This document shows positions 1 through 8,386 of a stretch of DNA of 29,563 nucleotides, piece after piece. Every line of letters starts with the position of its first letter. Within the stretch, counting starts at the first letter, position 1. Both the position numbers and the translations under genes were made by a program. The notes under the pieces were generated by a model. The model ran no database searches, was not told where the DNA came from, and saw only the letters and a program-made list of their open reading frames with translations. The stretch comes from Fomitopsis serialis. Lineage: Eukaryota; Basidiomycota; Agaricomycetes; Polyporales; Fomitopsidaceae. The DNA lies in NCBI RefSeq assembly GCF_022376445.1, contig NW_025955414.1:1-29563 (forward strand). Reading direction: 5' to 3'.

Positions 1-702
1 TCCTCTGATCCAGATGAGACGCTACGCAAAGGAAACACACAATGCCAACATTGTTTCAAGTCGCGGCTGGATGGTGCCAGGATGTCGAGGTGTGGAGCAT
101 GCAAAGTCGATATGTACTGTGTATGTCCCTGTACTGCATGTCGTCTGTGATGCTTAGCATACTTACGGCTCCTCAGAGTAAGGAGTGCCAGAAGGCGGCT
201 TGGCCTGTCCACAAGGCTCGTTGCAAGATCAATCAGCGTGTGCATTCGCAAGTGGGCACAGATGCGGTCGAACATTACAAGTCTCTACGAAACTTCTGCC
301 AGAAACACCGCCCCATCCTCTCTGACTCCGTCATCCGTGCCCTCGATCTCTGCGTCGACCCAACGCGTGCCGAGCGTGATCTGCTCACAATCGCCGTCCG
401 TCCCCGCCTCGTCGACGCGGACGGAGACAAATTTCTTCGTCGCGGCAGCAGAGGTCACATCGCTCAGCGAATTCGAACCAGAGAAGCAAGCGGAGATGCA
501 GTCGCAACTGAAGTACGCAGCAGATCTATGCAAGCGCGAAGGTGGATCGGGGGCGGTCTTCGTCATGGTTTGCTGCATCGATCCGCCGATCATGAACGTC
601 ATCCCTGTCGGCTTCTCGCAGGAATGTCTAGATGATGTCCGGCCGGGCGACCCGTGGAAGGAGCAGCTGTTCAACAGGATGAACGAGGGCATCGTGGTAT
701 AG
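1..702 (+). CDS. MYND zinc-finger protein, 5' partial, one apparent frameshift
   Basis: Exons <1-120 and 177-702; the intron at 121-176 has GTATGT and CAG ends. The window opens inside the gene. The first exon carries the first Cys pairs of a MYND finger (CQHC, then CGAC) and YC at the splice junction; exon 2 continues with SKECQ...WPVHKARC, completing the Cys/His pattern. MYND fingers usually bind proline-rich partner peptides, so the protein may be a regulatory adaptor; its substrate is unknown. The C-terminal half (FFVAAAEV... to the stop at 700-702) is in the +1 frame relative to the finger. No intron of normal size fits between them. Removing one C from the CCCC run at about 401-404 gives an uninterrupted reading, and exon 2 length (526) is one over a multiple of three. 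Sequence error or real mutation cannot be told apart here. Confidence 0.75.
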
Positions 703-836
703 TAGGATCATGGACGACTCACAGAAGGGCTCACTACTTACACGTGTCTTCGCTCGCGATAAGCATCTGGTCGATTCTAGTCAGCTGTGTCCAATGCCAG
801 CTTCGTCACTTTGTGCCATCGTTAGCAGTGGTATGG

Positions 837-2626
837 TCACTTTACAAGTTTGAGTGTCCAGAGGCGCGATTCCCATCTCCACATCCTGCCGAAGACGTGT
901 ATTGCCAGGGCTGTGAAGATGAGCACGGCGAAGAATGTAGCAATAGTGACTGAGGTCGATGCGACGTCGGTCGCAGGGTCACTTGAGATGGGCTGCAGAG
1001 CATACGCAACAATCGCTACCGTGAAGCCGATCAGAGACCACACGAGTAGCACCGCTGGAAGGCTCAGAAACAGCGCATGTCCAGGTAACCCAAAAGTGTT
1101 CCGGTGAGCGTTGTTCATGTAAGCGAACTGTACATGAACGTGAGGCTTGATGCAGGTGGTTTGTCAAGAGGTAAGAGATGACGTACCGTCCGCGTTGTTG
1201 ATATTTGAGTATCGCGCTGATGTCGCCACACGAAGAATACGCCAGTAGCAATGCTGCCGAGGAAGCGAAGGCTGCCATGATAGAGCATACTCGCGCTATT
1301 TGTGCAATATCTCCTACAGACAGCAGGCCGACGGTAGCTCTGCCTCAGTCAGCATAACCGTGTACAACCTCATAGGGGCCGACGTACGAGAGCAGCACAG
1401 TTGACTGAGTCGAGCAATAGAACATCAGTCATGCACTACCACAAGGATCCAAGGACATCTTGTCCGCTCACTATGAGAATGAAATCCGAATATCCTCGAA
1501 CTAATTGATCCGTATATTCCTTCCAGCTCTGATGTAGACTCGATAGACGTCCACGAAATTCACTGGCATGTTGGATATGTTCCAGATATGTTTGCGGGAT
1601 GCCAAAGAAAGGCCCATTTATAAGGAGGCGGAGCAATGTGCTCGCAACAATTGATGGGCTATTGGACACGTACGCCGGGCTGGCGGAAGTCCTTCTATGT
1701 GTGCGAAGCTGATTGAATGTGTACTTCCCGTAGCCATCTGCGTGACGATAGCTGTCTGCACAGAATATGAGATTTGGTCGTATGAACGAATGACACAACA
1801 CTTGCAGACTTCACGAAGGATCCATGCGACGAGAACCACCATCGATGTCTCGCGTATGGTAGCTCCTGTTGGGTAACAGTAAGTAGGTACAAAGTACCTA
1901 CTGAAGACGAGCACTCACCTTGAGGCACCTCCAAGTGCCGGAGAAGGTCGTCACTCTCAACCTTTGAGAATGGTACGACGCTACGTTCACCAAACATGAG
2001 GTTATCTGTGCACGCTTGAGTTCGCTTAACATGTACCGCATGATATTGCACAATACCGAAGTAGTACGCCCTGACAGAGTCGATAGCTTCTGTCAACGCT
2101 CTATGCGGCATGGTCATATGAGAGGGGTGCCCTTGAACGAAGTTCCAGTACAGCCTACGACGGCGGAGTACTGTACTGTACGTCTGAGACAAATATCAAC
2201 AGCATTGTTAACAGACTTACGATTTGAGATAGACACATCTTCCGAGCCAACCCAATCCTTGAGCGGTTTGGCAACAGCATGCTCAGCGAGGCACTGGGTA
2301 TGGTCGATGATGAGATAGAAGTAGCTTCCAGCGGAGCCTAGCAAGCATGCCTCCAGTCCATCTGGTAGATTCGACGCTTGATTTGCGAGACAGTACTCGT
2401 TCACGCTGGCCAGGATCTCTGGCTGGTGAATGTCTTCGTCGACAACCAGCTTGAACTCGTCGTTACGGAAGTAGGCCCAACCTTGCGGGTGAATGTACTG
2501 TGTCCACCCGGGAGGCATATCGCTGCGCGTGCGTTCGAGGACTATGTACGCATCATCTGTTGTATTGACCGCAGTGGAGACACCAGTACCAGTCTTGTAG
2601 TCGTCGAAGTTATCATAAGTGGCCAT
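837..2626 (-). CDS. WW-domain protein with C-terminal membrane segments
   Basis: Model of eight exons: 2221-2626, 2057-2170, 1919-2005, 1802-1865, 1472-1751, 1388-1404, 1187-1313, 837-1127, about 461 residues. Residues about 38-70 form a WW-like module (PPGWTQYIHPQGWAYF). The middle contains the conserved block LYWNFVQGHPSHM and a helical part ending in YSDFILI. The last third is hydrophobic: GSIATGVFFVW, then HALFLSLPAVLLVWSLIGF, then TIATFFAVLIFTALAI, so about three membrane segments with the WW end probably cytosolic. I recognise this layout as a family common in Agaricomycetes but without known function. The start at 2626 is the first ATG of the open frame. The region 1187-1404 is uncertain: a 17-nt exon is needed for the intact model, and another frame there also looks coding (see findings). 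It converges on the MYND gene and diverges from Nsp1. Confidence 0.75.
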
Positions 2627-2980
2627 AGTTTCTGAGAAAAATCCAGCAGTCCTTGTATAGATGTCCGCAGAAACGAGCAGCTCGGTGGTCTAGACGTTCG
2701 AAGGCGTCGAAAGATAGGTCTGCATTAGGTCTGCATGTCGTGGTGCAGTTCGCAAGCGGCGCGCGTTGAGCGCGAACTCTGCAGACTGCGCGGCTGTGGC
2801 TTCAACGTGATGCACGTGCTAACAGGTCGCGTCTTGTGTCGGTCCTTGGAGTCGGTCGCGTCCGCCATCGACCTCTCCTTCACTTCTCACATTGAACCTT
2901 CACGCCGGTCAGTTGACTCGCTATGTGTTTGTGCTGAAATACATGCTAAGCTCTATATAGCACGCTTGGCTGAGGTGATT
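2627..2980. promoter_or_regulatory. Shared upstream region of the WW gene and Nsp1
   Basis: These 354 bases separate the divergent start codons of the WW-domain gene (2626, minus) and Nsp1 (2981, plus). An open frame enters from 2735 in phase with Nsp1, but it lacks FG repeats and starts before the natural MSAFGG start, so I treat it as untranslated. A TATATA motif lies at about 2954-2959, only 22-27 bases before the Nsp1 ATG, which is rather close to serve as its TATA box. No other element was recognised. Confidence 0.4.
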
Positions 2981-5277
2981 ATGAGTGCTTTCGGGGGCAA
3001 TCCTAACCAGAATGCTGCCTCAAACACAGCGCCGGGTGCAGCAGCGCCTGCAGGCGGCACCTCTGGTGCCAGCACGAACCTGTTCGGGGGCTCCGCGTTT
3101 GGGGGTGAGATAGGATATGCCATAGTATGTTCTTATAGAGGTCTCATTATCGATACAGCTGCCAACAGCGGCGGCGGGGGCCTTTTCGGCGGAGGCGGAA
3201 CCAATACGGCCCCGTCAGGTGGCGGAGGCTTATTTGGAGGCGGTACGAGTCCTGATGTTTGTGATTATAGACAAACTCACGTATGCGTGCTAGCCGGCGG
3301 TAGTATTTTTGGGAGCAATGCCCCCAAGCCAGCTACCGGGGGTGGCTTGTTTGGCAACGTCAACACGACTGGTGAGTCTTCTTGTAGCAGTATTCTCGGC
3401 AACTCAAGTGGAACTACAGGGACCTCGACAGGAGGGACGGGAGGCGGGATTTTTGGCAACACCAGTGGGAACGCAGCTGCCCCGGCGTCAGGAGGACTAT
3501 TCGGAATCGCGAATAACACTGCGACGACTCCAGCTGTAGGCGGCGGGTTGTTCGGAAATATTGGTACGACTAACCAGACACCTGGAGCCGGGAATGCAAG
3601 TGGCGGTGGTGCCACTCCGGCGGCACCACTCAAGCCCCCTCCCAGCAACTGTGAGTTATCGGTCTCCGACACTCCGTAGTTGAACCATGGTTGATGAATA
3701 GGCAGTCTTTGCTCAGCCTGCCGCGAGTGGGACATTGTCAACCAGTAAGCTCGAGTCTTAGGCGTAAGGACACGACTGGGCTAACCACATTCTCTCACCG
3801 TGTAGCCCCTGCCGTCGCACCCACTGGAGGCTTGTTTGGCTCAGTACCAAAACCTGCGGACGCGACAACGAGTTCGGCTGCGTCGGTGACAACGAGTACG
3901 CCTGCACCAGCTGGTGGCGGTCTTCTCGGTGGCGGGTTGTTCGGTGCCAAGCCCAGCACGCCTGCGCCATCATCCACCACTGCTTCTATGGCAGGCGATA
4001 AGGATAAGGACGCGTCGAAGAATACCACTTCATGTATGTGCGCATTCAGTGACTTATGTGTCCTCCGTGCCAATGGAGTGTCTACAGCAGTACCTAACTT
4101 CTTTGCGAAGCCTGACGACAAGAAGGATGCACCAGCCGCGCGTGCGTAATTTATAACGATATCTTCGAACGTAGTCGGTCTGACTTATTCTTGTGCAGCC
4201 ACGACTCTGCCAGGGTTTAACCTCTTGGGGGCCGCTAAGGATTCTAACAAGGATGCAGCCTCAGCAGAGAGAAAGGATGCAGCACCGGGTAGGTAATCTC
4301 ACAATTCCCGCCAAGAGCTAAATAGTCAACCATGAGTAGTTCCTTCGACTGCGTTCTCGCTGGGCGTTAGCACTGTGCCGAAGGAAGGGGACAAGGCTGC
4401 ACCAGGCATGTACACTGCATTTTGCCTGCCAAAGTTGACCGTGACTATTATTTGTAGGTGCGCCCGCAGCGGCATCCACTGCAATAGCGGTACCTCCGCC
4501 ATCTATGCTACGGGGAAAGACGATCGAGGAGATCGTCAACAAGTGGTCGGCTGACCTGGACATCCATGTACGCGAATTCAACAAGTTTGCTAGCGAAGTC
4601 GCAGTGTGGGACCGTGCACTCGTCGAGAACGGCAACAACGTACGTACTCAGGCTCATTGATACTGTCACTCAGTCTGAATCTACCTTTCGGCAACAAGCT
4701 CGCCGCATTGTTCAACTTCGTCGCCGCCGCAGAACAGGAGCAAAATGATATTGATCAGTCGCTTGATCATATCGAGCAGCAGCAGAAGGAACTTATTTCC
4801 ACGCTGGAGGCATACGAGAGGTCGACAGAAGAAATCCTCGGCGGCCAGAGCAGCAATCTACGTGCGCTTGACACCGGGCCTGCTGATACTGAGCGTGACA
4901 AGAAGTCAGTTTTGCCTCGCGTTATTATCCATTGACAGTAACTGACAGCCTCTACCCACAATACCAGTTACACGCTTGCCACCGAACTACATGGCCACCT
5001 AGACGACCTGTCCGGCTCGCTGACGCAAATGATCGATGCAGTGAACACCCTTGCTCTCCCTGCCGACGGTGTCTCGCAGAATAACGAGGATGCACTGAGC
5101 CAGATAGGCGAGATTCTGAGTAGTCACCTCATGAGCCTGCTCTGGATCGATGGCTCCGTGAAGGAAGTCGAGAGTAGAGTGAACGAGGTGGAGAAGCGTG
5201 TGCGACTTGCGGAAGAAAGCGGCGCAAGCTCTGGATTCAAGGGCAGAGGAAGCTTTGGCGCGAGTGGCAGTCGATGA
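2981..5277 (+). CDS. NSP1: FG nucleoporin Nsp1 (vertebrate Nup62 homologue)
   Basis: Twelve exons: 2981-3104, 3159-3242, 3294-3371, 3420-3650, 3706-3744, 3806-4033, 4088-4141, 4199-4288, 4340-4405, 4458-4639, 4699-4904, 4968-5277; 563 residues. The first 330 residues are low-complexity Gly/Ser/Thr/Ala with GGGLFG, GIFG and FG repeats, the unstructured barrier of the nuclear pore channel. From about residue 345 comes the Nsp1_C coiled-coil domain, with RGKTIEEIVNKW, WDRALVENGNN, SLDHIEQQQKEL and LHGHLDDLSGSL; this part anchors the protein in the Nup49-Nup57 and Nup82 subcomplexes. Introns 1-9 are all phase 1. Intron 9 (4406-4457) begins with GC rather than GT; intron 10 (4640-4698) ends in AAG, which restores the conserved NGNN-LAALF join. 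Length is somewhat below the yeast protein because the FG region is short. Confidence 0.93.
4406..4457 (+). other. GC-AG intron in NSP1
   Basis: The upstream exon ends CCAG and the intron starts GCATGT; it ends TTTGTAG. The GT six bases... at 4410 region would give phase 2 and a wrong frame, whereas the GC donor keeps phase 1 like the eight introns before it and restores the Ala/Pro-rich reading into the Nsp1_C domain. AG before GC is the expected context for this minor class of U2 introns. Confidence 0.75.
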
Positions 5278-5278
5278 T

Positions 5279-5570
5279 GTGTATTACTTGTAGAACAGGT
5301 TTGATGTCTGTTATCAGTGCTTGGATCATGTTGATGACCTTTTCGTTGGCAGATTCTCGAAGTTGCGATTGGATCAATGACGCATCGGATTTCTCTAAGC
5401 GTAGGTTCGAGTCTTGCGCCCCGATCAGTATACGTGTTCTGCCGCATGAGCACGAGCTCCTCAGTTTGCTGTCTTAACCAACCTTAGGTGTGAGAGTTCC
5501 CCATCCAAGACGGAGTACTCACGGTTAGAGTTACTACTCGATCATCTTCCACAAAGCGATCGTCCTGGCC
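5279..5570 (-). pseudogene. Coiled-coil-coding fragment, possibly kinesin-like remnant
   Basis: Between the Nsp1 stop and the BTB stop the minus strand reads like protein in short pieces: DDRFVEDDRVVTL near 5525-5566, then a possible GTGAGT...CAG intron, then QTEELVLMRQNTYTDRGARL near 5405-5465, then, in a different frame, NLRLEKSDASLIQSQLRES followed by ANEKVINMIQALITDIKPV down to about 5293. The composition is that of an amphipathic alpha helix. My impression is of a stalk segment from a kinesin-like motor, but I cannot align it. The frame change and lack of start, stop and motor domain suggest a decayed fragment. It may instead be chance or a small undescribed gene. Confidence 0.3.
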
Positions 5571-5656
5571 GGCCGCCGAGTATGGGGGTATAGGCGAGAT
5601 GTATCATACACTTTGGCTAGTATGAGAGGTAAGTGCGGCGTTGATGCCGGGTTTAT

Positions 5657-6421
5657 TTATGTATCTAATACTTGGAATGCCTCCTGCAGCATTCGAACAT
5701 CCCATTCGTCGAATTTCATGGCGGTCGTTGCGAATAAGTTGGATCGTGCCTTCTGTCGGACTTCACCGACGACGATGCATTCATCCAGTCCTAACCGACG
5801 ACCCTCCTCCAGAGAAATGGGTGCCTCGCGCTCACATAATCGTACGCGTGCGCTGAGTAACATCTCTTCGAGCCCATACCGCCGCCCCAGGATGATTTGA
5901 TCCACAAGCGAGGCTACTTGAGGTAGCCGATCTGCGACTAGCTCGCAGATCGAATCGAACTGCCACTTGTGAGCCAGCTCGAGGACCGATGCCCACTCAT
6001 CCGTTGTTTTTAGGTCGTAATGACCGATGCGCCTGCAGATACACATTGAGGGGTGCGTGTCGCATGACGGTTAAAAGGGCTTACGGCGGGTACAGAATTG
6101 ACAGGAAGCGTTCCATGTCAATGCTCCTTGTTCCGTCTAAGCGGATAGGGTTGTTATCAACTTGCCCCTCGCCACCTCCTCTTTGTGGTAACAAGAATAA
6201 ATCCCGGAAGACAGGAGAGTCTCGATGCAAGAAATATCTATGAACGTTGAAGAGTACGTCTTCGACCTGTTATGGTTTTATGTGAGTGTGCGTAAATGCA
6301 AGTTAGTGGCGTCACGAACTAAGAAGATTGCATTCCCGTCAGCGAAGTAGAATTCGCTGTGCTGTTTCACAGTCGGACCTTTGGCCGTATCTTTGGTGAT
6401 GTCGCGTATATTGACTTGCAT
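5657..6421 (-). CDS. BTB/POZ domain protein
   Basis: Three exons: 6320-6421, 6085-6266, 5657-6032; 219 residues. The intron between the first two starts GTTCGT and is needed to join FADGNAIFL to VEDVLFNVHRYFLHRDSPVF, the signature of the short fungal BTB proteins. The third exon holds the conserved helical tail: EWASVLELAHKWQFDSICELV, then IILGRRYGLEEMLLSA, LCEREAPISLEEGRRLGL. BTB domains mediate dimerisation and often bring substrates to Cullin-3 ubiquitin ligases; for this subfamily, which is greatly expanded in mushrooms, no partner is established. ATG at 6421 is chosen because it lies just before the conserved part; the open frame continues upstream without another convincing start. A TATAAAC motif lies on the minus strand at 6461-6467. 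Confidence 0.85.
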
Positions 6422-7536
6422 GATGACTCGGAGCAGACTGAAGTTGCTGTCTCCAGCGAGGTTTATATCGTATGTATCCCGAGTCCCCCCTCCTTTATGT
6501 ACAAGCCCAAGGGCGATCAGCCGCCTACCGACACGGTCACTCACCGCCTCCCGCAGACGTGTAGATCCGACTATACCCGCTCAGGAGCTCCATTGAATTA
6601 TGGCACCGCATCACTCTTGGGGCCGCCCATCAACCGCCCGGACACGGTGTCTGAAGATCTGATGTGACTGGACCCGGAAGCACGACACGCCAACGACACG
6701 CTGACAGCCTGGCTCTAATTGTGTTAACAGGCCTTTTCGGGGAGGCCGAAACGTTTCAAGTTGCGCGAACGTGGTGCGGTGAGGTCTCCCTCATATTCGT
6801 TCCGATGGTACCTAGTAGGGGTTATTCCGTGTTTATAGGCATCTTTGCTGAACGTGCACTGACCTACTCATGACGAGCTACCAGAGTCAGCCTGGTCTCG
6901 CTGTCCCGAACGTAGGCCCCAGCTTTTGCTACGAAGCCTCAATCAAGTTTCGGTACGGCGCCGTGGTTAGACGCGTTATAGGTCTTGCTATGGTGCCGCT
7001 CATACAGCTAGAGTCCCTGAGTGCAGCTGTATAACAACGAATTTATGACTTACTCGACACCCAACGAGCTGTAACATAAACTATGTACATAAGCGTAAGT
7101 ACTGTGCCAGTGGTAGGCAAGTATGCTCTCGGGACTTCCCGAGCTTGCGAGGGCAGTCCCGGCGTTCGCCCGAGCGCAGCGAAAAATTACCTCGCTGGCG
7201 TAGGCGCCGGGTTGGCGGGTTTCTTTCGCTTACCACCACCACCCACTCCTTCCTCAGCTGCTCGACGACAGCTGTCGCAGCGTTGTCCTTATACTGACAA
7301 TTATTCATAAGGCAGGTAGGTACCACTAAGCGGCTCTCTCCTCTGCGTCCATCCCGGCTAACGCCGGGCCCACCTAACCTCACAGCTCGCTCTTGCAGTC
7401 AGCCTGTATCAGTTTCGTCTTCATTCTTCCCTACCCGCAGAGACGAGGGCGGACATATGGCTCGGCCCTCATTTAGCCTGAGCTCTGGTCAAAAGCGCTG
7501 AGTATATGTATAGCGGCCTTAGCTTCTATTTGTCAA
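6422..7536. other. Gene-poor stretch before the tRNA gene
   Basis: No open frame here shows recognisable domains, biased composition or plausible splice structure. It holds the presumed promoter of the BTB gene at the left end. A GC-rich part at about 7120-7280 contains a perfect 7-bp hairpin (7128-7143) and further G-run/C-run pairings, and might be a structured RNA, but I recognise no family. Confidence 0.5.
7128..7143. repeat. Short perfect inverted repeat
   Basis: CTCGGGA and TCCCGAG are separated by two bases, giving a 7-bp stem. A second copy of the right-hand C run (GTCCCG near 7156-7162) could compete for pairing with the same G run. No poly-T follows, so it is not an obvious terminator. 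Confidence 0.45.
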
Positions 7537-7650
7537 GGCGCCATAGCCAAGTGGTTACGGCGACAGATTAGAATTGAAGGTCCAAACATGAACTGAACCG
7601 AAACGATCTGTTCCTCTTTGAGGGCGCAAGTTCGAATCTTGCTGGCGTCG
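7537..7650 (+). tRNA. tRNA-Ser (anticodon AGA) with intron
   Basis: The acceptor stem pairs 7537-7543 with 7643-7649 (one G-U). The D arm is GCC/GGC. The anticodon stem 7563-7567 pairs with 7607-7611, and the seven-base loop is TTAGAAA after removal of a 32-nt intron at 7574-7605, placed after position 37 as in all nuclear tRNA introns. Bases 7570-7572 read AGA. A long variable arm (CCTC/GAGG stem, 7613-7623) is as expected for serine, as is the discriminator G at 7650. The T arm 7626-7642 has the TTCGAAT loop, which is also the internal B box. Position 34 would be modified to inosine to read UCU, UCC and UCA codons. Confidence 0.93.
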
Positions 7651-7656
7651 TCTTTT
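7651..7656 (+). terminator. RNA polymerase III T-run after tRNA-Ser
   Basis: TCTTTT directly follows the discriminator base; four consecutive T residues are enough for RNA polymerase III termination. Confidence 0.55.
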
Positions 7657-8386
7657 GCAACGCATTCCTAGCTTTTGAGCTCTGAATTTGCGATGGAAGA
7701 TGTATGTACGAAGGACGATTTCGTGGTGCATTCACTCGCAGGTGTATACACTTACGAGCCTTATGCGATCGAAGCAGGAACTTCCCAATGGAGCAACACC
7801 GAGGCGCACCCGCCCCAGCACTTGCCGAATTGGGTTGGGCTTGTAGCCTGAGAGTAAGTAGAGAGGCTTTTCGCCCGTCAATTCCGCTGCGGCGGGTGCA
7901 GCTATTCTCATAAGCTAGCATGGTTCAGTGACTGTCTTGCATTTTTAGTGTAAAGCCGCTTGGAGTTAGTGATCGCGCGACTCCTCCTGACTGTTCGCAA
8001 ATCGGGCTTGCGCGTCTCGAGTCGAAAGATCACCACTGAAACGGTACATTTGGTCGAAACCGTTTTCAGAAGATCAGTGCACCAGCTGAATCAAGCATAC
8101 GGCCAGGGTACGACCGAAGACAAAGACAGTCTCCCAACCGTTAGTCCCTCACGGCAGTGCTTCCATTCATGCTGTTTCCATTCATGTTCATGGGTTACTG
8201 ATACTCTGATGACACGCTGCAACTGTACAGGATGTATGCGAAGTGGTATTATACGTATGGTCATGCTACTAGGTTGTCAAATGATGGGCGTGCACACGGA
8301 TTCCCGAAGTCTATTATCGTAAAAAAAAAGATCATGAACGTCCCTGCTCCTCTAAGAGCACGCAAGGAATGCTGATGTGAGCGAAA
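7657..8386. other. Intergenic region between tRNA-Ser and the MFS gene
   Basis: No supported gene. The 121-residue plus-strand open frame at 7960-8322 has no recognisable motif. Two small structures are visible: an imperfect hairpin at about 8035-8078 (CTGAAACGGT against ACCGTTTTCAG) and a direct repeat of TTCCATTCATG near 8160-8190. A run of nine A at about 8322 lies just beyond the MFS 3' end. Confidence 0.5.

Noticed and set aside
2735..2980. Extension of NSP1 to an upstream start at 2735
   Set aside because: The open frame is in phase, but the added 82 residues are Cys/Arg-rich without FG repeats, unlike any Nsp1 N-terminus.
3277..3741. Minus-strand Pro/Val-rich frame of 154 residues
   Set aside because: Antisense of the Gly-rich FG exons of NSP1; Gly codons read backwards give Pro.
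7081..7383. Minus-strand frame of 100 residues near the hairpin region
   Set aside because: No similarity, no start context, no splice sites that extend it.
7960..8322. Plus-strand frame of 120 residues
   Set aside because: Composition rich in Cys, His and Arg with no motif; likely chance.
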